64,000 nucleotides of DNA. Origin: Brevibacterium permense (lineage in GTDB: Bacteria; Actinomycetota; Actinomycetes; Actinomycetales; Brevibacteriaceae). Made by a program: the position numbers and the translations under genes. Shown piece by piece: positions 18,390 through 26,803 of the stretch. The notes under the pieces are model-generated. The model did not search any database. It had not been told where the DNA came from and saw nothing but the letters and a program-made list of their open reading frames with translations. Within the stretch, counting starts at the first letter, position 1, and each line of letters begins with the position of its first letter. The DNA is taken from contig NZ_QYCP01000093.1 of NCBI RefSeq assembly GCF_025506275.1, positions 62,001 through 126,000 on the forward strand, in the 5' to 3' direction.

Positions 18390-18406
18390 GTTTACATAGT
18401 GTATAG
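18390..18406. promoter_or_regulatory. Degenerate copy of the TetR-type operator upstream of the sulfatase
   Basis: GTTTACATAGTGTATAG, 50 bases before the sulfatase start, keeps the core ACAnAGTGTA of the 8893 operator. It deviates from TTnnACACnGTGTnnAA at three defined positions. The surrounding bases are AT-rich and promoter-like. Assignment is tentative. Confidence 0.4.
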
Positions 18407-18483
18407 ATTTGGAACCGAGTCCCTGGACGCCGATAAGTCAGGCCTTGTGTGATTCATCCGATGTGAATGGAATCGGAACGGAT

Positions 18484-18520
18484 TCGGCCCGCTTCCGGAG
18501 AAGTCTCCGAAGCGGGCCGA
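18484..18520 (-). terminator. Strong hairpin downstream of wecC
   Basis: TCGGCCCGCTT (18484-18494) pairs with AAGCGGGCCGA (18510-18520). After a one-base bulge the stem continues as CGGAG/CTCCG around an AAGT loop. It lies 24 bases beyond the wecC stop and is probably its terminator, although the T tract is weak. Confidence 0.7.
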
Positions 18521-18544
18521 GCAAGAAGTGTCAGAAGTCTGTCC

Positions 18545-19804
18545 TTACCCCCACACCCCACGCGTATCGTGAACGATCTTCTGCGTGAGGAGCGTCCGGT
18601 CGATGCGGGTGAACTCATTGTGGTCGACGAGCAGCAGCACGATATCAGCGGCGCGGATGGCTTCGTTCACCTCGGTGAGTGTGACGTTGTCGCGCTCATC
18701 GAGCTCCGACGGCAGGCTGTCGATGTTCGGCTCGACCGCCATGATGTTCGCGTTGGGGAGCGCATCGGCGAGCTGTCCGACGATCTGCCGTGCGGGACTC
18801 TCGCGCAGGTCATCGATGTTCGGCTTGAACGCCAGGCCAAGCGCCGCGATCTGCACATCCTGGATGCGACGGGCCTGTGGGAGGAGCTTGTCGAGCACAT
18901 ACCCGGGCTTCGAGTCGTTGACCTCGCGTGCGGTGCGGATCAGCGACGACTGCTCGGGAGCGGTGGAGACGATGAACCACGGATCGACGGCGATGCAGTG
19001 GCCGCCGACGCCGGGACCGGGCTGCAGGATGTTGACTCGAGGGTGGTGGTTCGCGAGCTTGATGAGCTCCCAGACGTTGATATCGAGCCCGTCAGAGATC
19101 ACCGACAGCTCGTTGGCGAAGGCGATGTTGACGTCGCGGTAGGCGTTCTCGGTCAGCTTCGCCATCTCTGCAGTGCGAGCGTCGGTCATGAGGAACTCGC
19201 CCTCACAGAACAGCTCATAGAGGTCACGGGCCCGTTCGCCGGCATTGCCGTTGAGGGTGCCGACGATGCGATCGTTCGTCCGCAGCTCGATCATGATCCG
19301 GCCGGGCAGCACGCGCTCGGGGCAGTGTGCGAAGTAGACGGTCTGTGCGCTGCCGGGCTTGAGCGTGAGATCCGGGCGTTCATTGATGATGGTCTCGGCC
19401 AGGAACTCCGTTGCTCCGGGAGGTGAAGTCGATTCGAGGATGATGAGCTCATTGCCCTCGAGCAGAGGCGCGATCTGCTTGCCCGCGGTCTCGATGTAGG
19501 ACAGGTCCGGTTCGTGCCCGTCCTTGAACGGCGTCGGCACAGCGACGATGTAATTGTCCGCATGCGGAGTCTCGGTCGTCGCCCGCAGGTAACCCTGCGA
19601 TACGACACCGGCCACCGTTGTCGCCATATCCGGCTCGACGAAGGGAACCTGGCCGGCGTTGATTGTGGCCACAGCATCGGCGTCGATGTCGACACCGACG
19701 ACCTCTGCGCCCGAGCTGGCCAGAACAGCTGCGGTCGGAAGACCGATATAACCGAGGCCGATGACGGCGACGGAGGGGCGTTGAGAGGTGGCGGTGGGCG
19801 GCAT
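18545..19804 (-). CDS. wecC: UDP-N-acetyl-D-mannosamine dehydrogenase
   Basis: A 419-residue cytoplasmic enzyme that would oxidise UDP-ManNAc to UDP-ManNAcA with two NAD+. It has an NAD-binding VIGLGYIGLPTAAVLASSG at the N-terminus, HCPERVLPG, KLTENAYRDVNIAFANE, and GPGVGGHCIAVDPWF with the catalytic cysteine. The C-terminal UDP-binding domain carries LAFKPNIDDLRESP. The frame is open upstream, but the ATG at 19804 gives the family length and starts right before the Rossmann motif, with GGAG 11 bases ahead. It is divergent from wecB, which makes its substrate. The product is a uronic acid sugar for a wall polymer. Confidence 0.92.
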   Translation of the reverse strand: MPPTATSQRPSVAVIGLGYIGLPTAAVLASSGAEVVGVDIDADAVATINAGQVPFVEPDMATTVAGVVSQGYLRATTETPHADNYIVAVPTPFKDGHEPDLSYIETAGKQIAPLLEGNELIILESTSPPGATEFLAETIINERPDLTLKPGSAQTVYFAHCPERVLPGRIMIELRTNDRIVGTLNGNAGERARDLYELFCEGEFLMTDARTAEMAKLTENAYRDVNIAFANELSVISDGLDINVWELIKLANHHPRVNILQPGPGVGGHCIAVDPWFIVSTAPEQSSLIRTAREVNDSKPGYVLDKLLPQARRIQDVQIAALGLAFKPNIDDLRESPARQIVGQLADALPNANIMAVEPNIDSLPSELDERDNVTLTEVNEAIRAADIVLLLVDHNEFTRIDRTLLTQKIVHDTRGVWG

Positions 19805-20105
19805 GTGTGCGATGCTCCAAACTCGAGATGAACGACTTCTGATGTTACCCGAGGGCTGATCGAGGCAACCTGACCACGATGACTCATAAAGTGACCGTTG
19901 ACATGACGTGGTCATCAAATTTGGGTGAACGGGTTGTGAAGGTCTCTGATCTCGGCCAGCGGAGGTGGGTCCGGCATGATGAGATGAACGGAGCCGGTAT
20001 GTCCAAGCTCAGCAGAACTGCATACCATTACCCTTATCGGCATAGATGCGAGAACCCCGCCCCGCCGAGGCGGTCCCCGTGGTTCTCCCGACCAGGAGTT
20101 CGTGC
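19805..20105. promoter_or_regulatory. Divergent control region between wecC and wecB
   Basis: This 301-base gap must hold both promoters. An 8-base inverted repeat, TGACCACG at 19871-19878 and CGTGGTCA at 19907-19914, brackets AT-rich sequence and could be an operator or an mRNA stem. I see no convincing pair of -35 and -10 boxes and no gene. Confidence 0.4.
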
Positions 20106-21269
20106 GTGACCCCCACAGTCCTCACCGTTTTCGGCACCAGGCCGGAAGCCATCAAGGTAGCGCCTCTCATCCGTACGATCGAATCGAGTGCGACCCTGCG
20201 CTCTCGCACAGTCGTCACCGCCCAGCATCGCGAGATGCTCGACCAGGTCAATGATCTGTTCGGAATCGTCCCGGACGTGGACCTCAACATCATGTCCCAG
20301 GGACAGACCCTCAACGGGATCGCCGCTCGTGTCATCGGGGAACTCGACACCGTCCTGGAAGATGAGGCTCCCGACGCCGTGCTCGTCCAAGGCGATACGA
20401 CCACCGTCATGGGTGCCTCCATCGCCGCCTTCAACCGCGGCATCCCGGTCATCCACCTCGAAGCCGGGCTGCGCTCGGGGAACCTGCTCAGCCCCTTCCC
20501 CGAGGAAGCCAACCGGAAGCTGACCAGTCAGATCTCCGCACTCCACCTTGCCCCGACCACACGGTCACGAGACAACCTGCTGGCCGAGAGCATCAATCCG
20601 GCCGACGTCGTCGTCACCGGAAACACCGTCATCGACGCCCTCCACATCGCCGTCGACATGAACGTGGCACCGGCTGACTCGGTCGTCGCCGACTATGTCG
20701 CCTCCGACCGCCCGAAACTCCTCGTGACAACTCACCGTCGGGAGAACCTCGGCTCGTCCATGGAGAACATCGGAGACGCCCTGGCCGAATTGGCCGCCGC
20801 CCGACCGGAACTGCTCATTCTGCTCCCGGCCCATCGCAACCCGCTCGTGCGCGAAGCCGTTCTTCCCCGTGTCGACAAATTCGACAATGTGTTGGTCACC
20901 GAGCCGCTGTCCTACGGCGAGTTCACCACGGTCATGGCAGCCTCAGACGTCGTCCTCACTGATTCCGGCGGCATCCAGGAAGAGGCTCCCAGCCTCGGCA
21001 AGCCCGTCCTCGTCATGCGTGAGAACACCGAACGCCCCGAGGCTGTCACCGCAGGGTCGGTCAAACTCGTCGGCACCGACACCACCGTGATCGTCACCGA
21101 AGTCTCCCGACTCTTCGACGATGCGCTCGCCTACGAAGATATGGCCAAGGCCGTCAACCCCTACGGTGACGGACGAGCGTCTGCCCGGTCGGTCGCAGCC
21201 ATCGAATCGCTGCTCGGCGTCGGCGATCGCATCGCGGAGTTCGCTCCGGATGTGGCCTTCGCCGACTGA
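20106..21269 (+). CDS. wecB: UDP-N-acetylglucosamine 2-epimerase (non-hydrolysing)
   Basis: A 387-residue enzyme interconverting UDP-GlcNAc and UDP-ManNAc. Family motifs are all present: FGTRPEAIKVAPL at the start, VQGDTTTVMGASIAAF, HLEAGLRSGNLLSPFPEEANR, GNTVIDAL, and TDSGGIQEEAPSLGKPVLVM followed by ENTERPEA. The GTG at 20106 is chosen over an upstream frame-open start because AGGAG lies 7 bases before it and the motif FGTRPEA then falls near residue 10. With wecC it would provide UDP-ManNAcA, and UDP-ManNAc may also be used directly in a teichoic-acid linkage unit. It converges on the next gene with only 21 bases between them. Confidence 0.93.
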   Translation: MTPTVLTVFGTRPEAIKVAPLIRTIESSATLRSRTVVTAQHREMLDQVNDLFGIVPDVDLNIMSQGQTLNGIAARVIGELDTVLEDEAPDAVLVQGDTTTVMGASIAAFNRGIPVIHLEAGLRSGNLLSPFPEEANRKLTSQISALHLAPTTRSRDNLLAESINPADVVVTGNTVIDALHIAVDMNVAPADSVVADYVASDRPKLLVTTHRRENLGSSMENIGDALAELAAARPELLILLPAHRNPLVREAVLPRVDKFDNVLVTEPLSYGEFTTVMAASDVVLTDSGGIQEEAPSLGKPVLVMRENTERPEAVTAGSVKLVGTDTTVIVTEVSRLFDDALAYEDMAKAVNPYGDGRASARSVAAIESLLGVGDRIAEFAPDVAFAD

Positions 21270-21290
21270 GCGAGACGCGGCCCACCTGAG

Positions 21291-22079
21291 TCAGGTTCGG
21301 ACGACGTCCTTGAGGATCTGGGTCAGCACGGGGCGTTTCGGTGGCACATGCCCCTCACCCGCATCGATGAGGACAGGCTCGACCCGTTGGCCCTCCGGCA
21401 GAGCGTCCATGAACGGCGAAAAGTGATGATCCATATGATCGCCGTCCCCTGAATTCTGTACGTAGATCACCGAATTTTCGACAGGGCGACAGTAGACGTC
21501 GATGACATCGGTGCATACAGGCAGATCAGTGATCGGAGATCCACCCCACGCATAGTTGAGATACCGGTTGACGATGACCGGCACGTACGCGCCTATTGCG
21601 GTCTGAGGATTGACCGGAATCGCAGTGGACCCGGGAAACCGGGAGGAGAAGTACAACGATGCGAAACCGCCGCCGGAGGCTCCGAAGAAGATGAGCCGTC
21701 GGTTCGGTCCGTCGAACTTCGCAATGATCTCGGTCAGAGCGTCCTGCAGGTTCGGCTGCCTGACATTGCCGGCATACCAGCCGAGTCTGATCCGGGAATC
21801 GACGTAGAGCGAGGGATCGCTGATGAACAGTCGGTTCGCATCGATGCCTTCGGAGAAAGTCGATCCGGAGAACACAGGATAGCGGCGAACCGCTTTGGTG
21901 ATGGCGGCGTGGAAGAAGACGATCGTGGTGTCAGAGCCGCGGTCGTCGTAGCGCAGGTCGACCGGAATGTCGCCGAGCATCACCGTGTACGTCGTCGAAG
22001 GTCCTGGCAGCGGACCACCGAACGCCGTCGGGGACTCGATGTGGTGGTGGCCTTCTTCGGGGACGGTTCGTGCGATCAC
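21291..22079 (-). CDS. Alpha/beta-hydrolase-like protein of the surface-polymer cluster
   Basis: A 262-residue protein with no signal peptide. The only clear motif is the nucleophile elbow FFGASGGGFASL (GxSxGG) near residue 140, followed by VNPQTAIGAY. A C-terminal GDGDHMDHHF or EGHVPP segment may supply the histidine. Two further proteins here, at 25943 and 42659, share the elbow and the ISDP/NPQ-type surroundings. The set resembles the Asp2/XcbB-like hydrolase-fold proteins found in glycan loci, some of which acetylate sugars. An acyltransferase or esterase acting on the polymer is plausible but unproven. It is last in the minus-strand operon, and its GTG start overlaps the pyruvyl-transferase stop by 4 bases. 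Confidence 0.7.
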   Translation of the reverse strand: MIARTVPEEGHHHIESPTAFGGPLPGPSTTYTVMLGDIPVDLRYDDRGSDTTIVFFHAAITKAVRRYPVFSGSTFSEGIDANRLFISDPSLYVDSRIRLGWYAGNVRQPNLQDALTEIIAKFDGPNRRLIFFGASGGGFASLYFSSRFPGSTAIPVNPQTAIGAYVPVIVNRYLNYAWGGSPITDLPVCTDVIDVYCRPVENSVIYVQNSGDGDHMDHHFSPFMDALPEGQRVEPVLIDAGEGHVPPKRPVLTQILKDVVRT

Positions 22080-23443
22080 TTCTTCAGTTCCTTCTCGATG
22101 GTCTGCAGCACGTGAGCCAGAGAGTCCTTCTCCGTCCGGCGCAGGCCTTCCCGGTAGAGCAGTGCCAAGGCTTCGATCGTCAGCGCCGTCGGATCAAACG
22201 ACGAGGTGCCGTCGGATTCGAGGGCCTCGGACAACCAGCGGCGAGCCACGCTGCGGTTCGCCCTGATGCGGTTGTAGATCTCCTCGATCGAATCCCGAGC
22301 TGCACCCAGAGCGATGTCGACATCCTCGCGGACGGCGGTGATTGCGCGGTCGTCCAAACGCACGGCGCAGGTCGGGATCTTCAGCAGGTCGAAGAGACCG
22401 GGCATCTTGTGCCCGTGAGTCTCCGAGTAGACACCAACACTCGGAACCGCCTGAGACGATGCGAGGATCACGGAATGGAATCGTGAAGTGACCAGTTCGC
22501 CGACGTGCCCGAGCTCGTCGATGAAGGCCCTGAACCCCTGGGGGTCGCTGAGTTCGACCCGGTCGGCCCCGGCAATGTCGCCGAGGTGGCTGGCCAGTGT
22601 CGCTGAGATCTCACGATCGGCACGTGTCTGCACGATGATTTTCACTCGACCGCCGTCGCCCAGATGCGCCTCGGCGATCGACGAGAAGAGCTGAAACGCC
22701 TGCGAGTTGCGGAACTGCGACTCCCGGAACTTGCTCTGCACGAATGCAGATCGCCGTGATCCCGGACGGATCCCCATGTCTTCGGGTCTCAGCACTATGC
22801 CCAGTACAGATCCGTCTCGGTCTGCTGCCTCTCGTTCGCGGAGACCAGGGACGAAGAATCCGGGATCGAGCAGGACTGGAAGCTGCGAGGAGTCGTGCGA
22901 CGACCCGAGCCGCTTCGATTCGAGGTCGCGGTAGGCAGCAGCGTTGAGTCCCTTGCGGATGAAGTCTTCGAGCAGAGCCCCGAACTCTGTGCGGAACGGT
23001 CCGATCGTCGACGGAAGCAATACCACGGGTGTGCCGATGGTCTGAGCAGCGAGGGCCGGGAGAATCCGCCATACGAGGTCGACGAGGTTCTCGCCGGTCG
23101 GCGATTCGAAGAGATGCTCGCCCGCGTTGAGGACGACGAGATCGACGTCACCCATTCCTGTATCTTCCGCGAAACGCTCCGGATGGGCGATGTAGTCGAT
23201 GAGGAGCTCGATCTCCTCTCTGCCGCCTCGCACAGTTCCGTCTGCCGGAACAGTCGTCAGGTCCATGCCCCTGAGCGTGAAGCTCGACTGTCGCCGGTAC
23301 TGGTCCGCGGGAGCGAGCAGAACGGCCGTCGAATTCTCGACGTCGACCCCGGTGCGGCGCATCAGCTCGAGCGCGCCTGCATTGATGGCCAGGTCACCCC
23401 AGTTCGAGGCGACGTGCCCGTAGAACAGCATCGTTCGAGTCAT
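22076..23443 (-). CDS. Polysaccharide pyruvyl transferase family protein
   Basis: A 455-residue cytoplasmic protein of the CsaB/WcaK-like family, which transfers pyruvate from phosphoenolpyruvate to make a ketal on a sugar. Support: an N-terminal GHVASNWGDLAINAGALELM (the N-G-D-x-A-I pattern of the family), a central VVLLPSTIGPF, and a C-terminal VTSRFHSVILASSQAVPSVGV, the usual R-x-H active-site region. It is coupled by 4-base ATGA or GTGA overlaps to both neighbours in the glycosyltransferase operon. Pyruvate ketals would add negative charge and may anchor SLH-type proteins. The acceptor sugar is unknown. Confidence 0.85.
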   Translation of the reverse strand: MTRTMLFYGHVASNWGDLAINAGALELMRRTGVDVENSTAVLLAPADQYRRQSSFTLRGMDLTTVPADGTVRGGREEIELLIDYIAHPERFAEDTGMGDVDLVVLNAGEHLFESPTGENLVDLVWRILPALAAQTIGTPVVLLPSTIGPFRTEFGALLEDFIRKGLNAAAYRDLESKRLGSSHDSSQLPVLLDPGFFVPGLREREAADRDGSVLGIVLRPEDMGIRPGSRRSAFVQSKFRESQFRNSQAFQLFSSIAEAHLGDGGRVKIIVQTRADREISATLASHLGDIAGADRVELSDPQGFRAFIDELGHVGELVTSRFHSVILASSQAVPSVGVYSETHGHKMPGLFDLLKIPTCAVRLDDRAITAVREDVDIALGAARDSIEEIYNRIRANRSVARRWLSEALESDGTSSFDPTALTIEALALLYREGLRRTEKDSLAHVLQTIEKELKK

Positions 23444-25950
23444 GATGTCAGCCTAACCAGCACCGAACCCATGACCGCGCCGACGGCTGACCAGCTGCGT
23501 TGGGTCTCCGTCCAACTGGCAGCCGCCTCGACTCTGTGCTCAGTCGCCATCGGTTCGGTGATGACGGAGGTGATCGCCTCGGCGAGGGCTTCGGGATGTC
23601 CGCTGGGGACGACGAGTCCGCGCCGTCCCTGACCTGCGATCTCAGCAAGTGCCGGGACGTCGGAGACAATGATGGGCTTCTTCGCAGCCATTGCTTCGAA
23701 GGGCTTGAGCGGAGAAACCGCCCGGGTGGCCGGGGTGAGCAGCCGAGGATAGGCACACACGTCAATGACCGAGTAGAGGTCTTTGACCTGGTCATGCGGG
23801 ACACGTCCGGTGAATGCAATGGTCGATTCGTCTAGACCGAGTTCGGACGCGAGTGTCTGTACCTGAGCGGATTCGGCTCCATCACCGACGAGAAGGGCGC
23901 CTATTCGGATCCCGCTGCGTCGGACGAGGTCGATGGCGCGGACCAGGACGTCGAGCCCTTCGTAGTCGACGAAGGTGCCGATGTATCCGATGATGGGAAG
24001 ATCGGCGCTCCAACCGAAGCGAGAGAGCGCTCGGGGATCCTTGTCGACTGCTGAGAAGGTCGCGGCGTCGACGGCGTTGGGCATGATTTCGATGGGGCTG
24101 CGCGGACGAATCCGGGAAGAGATGATGTCGCGCATCGCCTCGGTGATCGTGACCACGGAGTCGCAGTTCTCCAGCACCGCGTTCTCCAGCGCCACGGTGC
24201 GTGCGCGACGGCCTTCCATCCGGGCAGTGTTCTCTGCTTCGTAGACGAGTTCCCACATCCCCGAGACCTCGTAGACGACGGGGAGGCCGAAGCGTTTGGC
24301 CGCAATGAGTGCCGGCAGCGCCGACACATAGGTCGAGCGCACGTGGACCGCCGAGGGGCGCTCGCGGCGGATCACCTCGGCATAGTGGTCAACGGATTCG
24401 CGCATATAGGCGAACTCCCCGTCGGCTCGTGCCGAATTGCTGCCCAGGCGCAGGTACCGGATACCGTCATGAAACACCTCGGCAGTCGCCCCCGGTTCCA
24501 ATGAATTTGCGGCTTCGGGGAAACCTGGCCGGGTCAGTGCGGTGAGCTCATAGTCGTTGGCGACGATGGTCTTGAGAACGTTGTGGGCACGAACCGCATA
24601 TCCGCCGCTCTGATCGGGTGCACTCGCATGGAGAACGGTGAGTATCTTGCCCGCGACCGGGGAGAACGGAATAGTCGAATTGTCGGCTGCTTCTGCCAGC
24701 TCGTCCAACATCTCAGATGCCGAGGCCGCCTCCCGGATGAGGGGCCTGTCCGCGGCGGATGCGGCAGCAGGGTCCGCGACGAGGGCGATCTCGCCGAAGC
24801 GGCCGGTTCCGTAGAGAGCTCGGATGAGACGTGCCTTGAAGACCTTCCCGCGCTCTGATGGCAGCGCAATCGTGGCAAGGCCCAAGGCTTCGTCGTAAAA
24901 GCCTGATGCCAAGAGGTGGCCGGTGAGGACGTTCCTCACCGCAGCAGTCTCGCCCCGGGTTCCGCGAAAACGCTGCAGCTTGGTGAAAGCGCGGTACGTC
25001 GAGGACAACGGCAGCAGTCGGAACGACTCCACGCGGAAGGCATCAACGACGGCTCGCACATGCTTGCTCACTGCCGGTGAGCCGATGATGGCTTCCAGCC
25101 CGAGCGCAGCGGCCAGGGCCGTGACGTCTTCGGCTCCGGGGAGTACGAGATCAGCGGTCGGGCCTGCATCCAGCAGCTCGGAGCCGCGCACCGACACGAT
25201 CACGTTCTCACCGGATCGGTTCGGAGCGAGCAGAAGTGTTCGCGACCGGTCGAGCAGTGACCTTCCGAGCCGTTCGGATATCGACAGTGCCGCATCCGTG
25301 GATTCGGTGACGACGGCAGACACGACGGGCAGGATCGCCAGGAATTCGAGCACAGAGTCCAGCGCATCCTGTGCGCGCACGGTTGACCGGGTGCGGATAC
25401 GGACAACATCATGGTGGACGCCGTCTGGGCGGTCGTCGAGCCGTCGAATGAGCGTCTGGAACCATGGAGTCTCGGTGCTGCCACCGAACTCGATTGGCGA
25501 AGAGTCTCCGGTGCCGTCGAGTGAGACACCGCCTTCGGCAGTGACTGTCAGGTCGAATGTGTCTCGGACACCCGCACCGAAGTCCTTGTTGGGCAGTTCC
25601 TCCAGCAGGGGCTCCAGCCGTCGTCGCTGCCAGGGTTTCGCGCCGGTGGCAATGGCATGGTCGGTCAACAGACGTGCCAAACGGAGGTGACCGTGAGTGG
25701 AGAGACGGTCGGCGACGAACCGTGACCGCAACGACGAGCCCTCAGCAACGGCAATCTGGAAGAGAATTCGGCGGACCGTTGCCGAGGTCGTGAGGTCCTT
25801 GAGCTCGACGCAGATCCGGCGCGCGGCCATTCCGATGTCATCGGCATGGCCGGCCAGGGCCCGGGCCGCGGCCGTTACTCCCGCGACGATCGATTCAGGT
25901 TCCGGAGAATGAGCGGGGAACGTGGCGTCGGTCTTGATGGTGTCACTCAT
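23440..25950 (-). CDS. Large GT4-family glycosyltransferase with N-terminal extension
   Basis: An 836-residue protein. About the first 440 residues are an extension without known motifs, including a helical part near the N-terminus. The C-terminal half is a GT-B fold of family 4: SGGYAVRAHNVLKTI (donor loop of the N-lobe), VHVRSTYVSALPALIAAKRF, PNAVDAATF, IGYIGTFVDYEGLDVLV and PLKPFEAMAAKKPIIVSDVPAL. The frame extends upstream into the preceding gene, but the ATG at 25950 is preferred because it overlaps that gene's stop by 8 bases and starts MSDTIKTD. The protein at 36428 has the same layout with a shorter extension, so the two are probably paralogues. Donor and acceptor sugars are unknown. 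Confidence 0.85.
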   Translation of the reverse strand: MSDTIKTDATFPAHSPEPESIVAGVTAAARALAGHADDIGMAARRICVELKDLTTSATVRRILFQIAVAEGSSLRSRFVADRLSTHGHLRLARLLTDHAIATGAKPWQRRRLEPLLEELPNKDFGAGVRDTFDLTVTAEGGVSLDGTGDSSPIEFGGSTETPWFQTLIRRLDDRPDGVHHDVVRIRTRSTVRAQDALDSVLEFLAILPVVSAVVTESTDAALSISERLGRSLLDRSRTLLLAPNRSGENVIVSVRGSELLDAGPTADLVLPGAEDVTALAAALGLEAIIGSPAVSKHVRAVVDAFRVESFRLLPLSSTYRAFTKLQRFRGTRGETAAVRNVLTGHLLASGFYDEALGLATIALPSERGKVFKARLIRALYGTGRFGEIALVADPAAASAADRPLIREAASASEMLDELAEAADNSTIPFSPVAGKILTVLHASAPDQSGGYAVRAHNVLKTIVANDYELTALTRPGFPEAANSLEPGATAEVFHDGIRYLRLGSNSARADGEFAYMRESVDHYAEVIRRERPSAVHVRSTYVSALPALIAAKRFGLPVVYEVSGMWELVYEAENTARMEGRRARTVALENAVLENCDSVVTITEAMRDIISSRIRPRSPIEIMPNAVDAATFSAVDKDPRALSRFGWSADLPIIGYIGTFVDYEGLDVLVRAIDLVRRSGIRIGALLVGDGAESAQVQTLASELGLDESTIAFTGRVPHDQVKDLYSVIDVCAYPRLLTPATRAVSPLKPFEAMAAKKPIIVSDVPALAEIAGQGRRGLVVPSGHPEALAEAITSVITEPMATEHRVEAAASWTETQRSWSAVGAVMGSVLVRLTS

Positions 25951-26803
25951 TGATGGCTTCCCTGAGGATGCTGTTGATCGCCGTGGTGGTGGCGGGCCTC
26001 GGCAGAGGGTTGTGCCCGCCCCGGACGTCGGAATAGAGCGACACATCGAAGCATGAGCGCTCGCCGGCCTGCGCCGGCAGAGCAGCGACGAGGGCGGGCA
26101 GTTGGGCAAGTGAGTCATTCTTACTGGCTGCGTTGATGAGACAACGTGTGCGCGGAATATGACCGAACGCGGCGAACGCGTGAGCGACCGAGGTTCTGTC
26201 AGGGTGATCGATGGCGATGTCCTTGGTCGGTTGGTCCTCGTAGGAGTACCCAGCGATGGTGTTGACGAAGGTCGGCATGTATTTCGTCCAGTCGATCTGC
26301 GGATTGTTCACCAGCGCGCGGCTGCCCTCGTCCCGGGCGGCGGCCTGAAGGGCTTGGAAGCCTCCTGCGCTGGTGCCGAAGTACAGCCGCGCGCCCGCGG
26401 GAATGTCGAGGCACTCTGCTGCGAAGCGGGCTGTCTGTGCCATTGCGGGGTTGGCGTAACGGCCCTGCGTTCCTTGTCCCCAACCGATGCTGATCCGATT
26501 ATCGGAACGCAGGGTCGGGTCCGAGAGGAAGAGAATATCCGCTTCGATGTCGTCGACCCATGTCCGGCGTTGGAAGATCTCCTGCGGATCCTTCTCCTGT
26601 GTGCGCCGGACGGCTCCGTTGAAGGCGATGAGCAGTCGACCCGTCGGTTCCGACCGGCACCACAGCAGAGCCGGCACCGTCACCGTGCCGACGTGGAAGT
26701 CGAATCGTTGGAAGGTACCGGGCCGCCGTTCGATGCAGTCTCCGGGCAGCAGCGTGCCCAACTGGTCGAACGGAGGCTCTTCGGTCATCGAAGCCTCAGA
26801 CAT
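25943..26803 (-). CDS. Second alpha/beta-hydrolase-like protein of the cluster
   Basis: A 286-residue protein related in pattern to the one at 21291: ILFLSDPTLRSDNRISIGW parallels its LFISDPSLYVDSRIRLGW, the elbow is YFGTSAGGFQAL (GxSxGG), and NNPQIDWTKY follows as NPQTAIGAY does there. A C-terminal DVRGGHNP may hold the catalytic histidine. No signal peptide is visible. The ATG at 26803 overlaps the stop of the upstream glycosyltransferase by 8 bases. A sugar acyltransferase or esterase role is inferred from the fold and location only. Confidence 0.72.
   Translation of the reverse strand: MSEASMTEEPPFDQLGTLLPGDCIERRPGTFQRFDFHVGTVTVPALLWCRSEPTGRLLIAFNGAVRRTQEKDPQEIFQRRTWVDDIEADILFLSDPTLRSDNRISIGWGQGTQGRYANPAMAQTARFAAECLDIPAGARLYFGTSAGGFQALQAAARDEGSRALVNNPQIDWTKYMPTFVNTIAGYSYEDQPTKDIAIDHPDRTSVAHAFAAFGHIPRTRCLINAASKNDSLAQLPALVAALPAQAGERSCFDVSLYSDVRGGHNPLPRPATTTAINSILREAINE

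Noticed and set aside
16496-18406. Plus-strand frames opposite the sulfatase gene
   Set aside because: The minus strand carries an unmistakable SdsA-type protein; these are antisense shadows.
20046-20105. Longer N-terminus for wecB
   Set aside because: The added residues do not fit the family, and the GTG at 20106 has a well-placed AGGAG.
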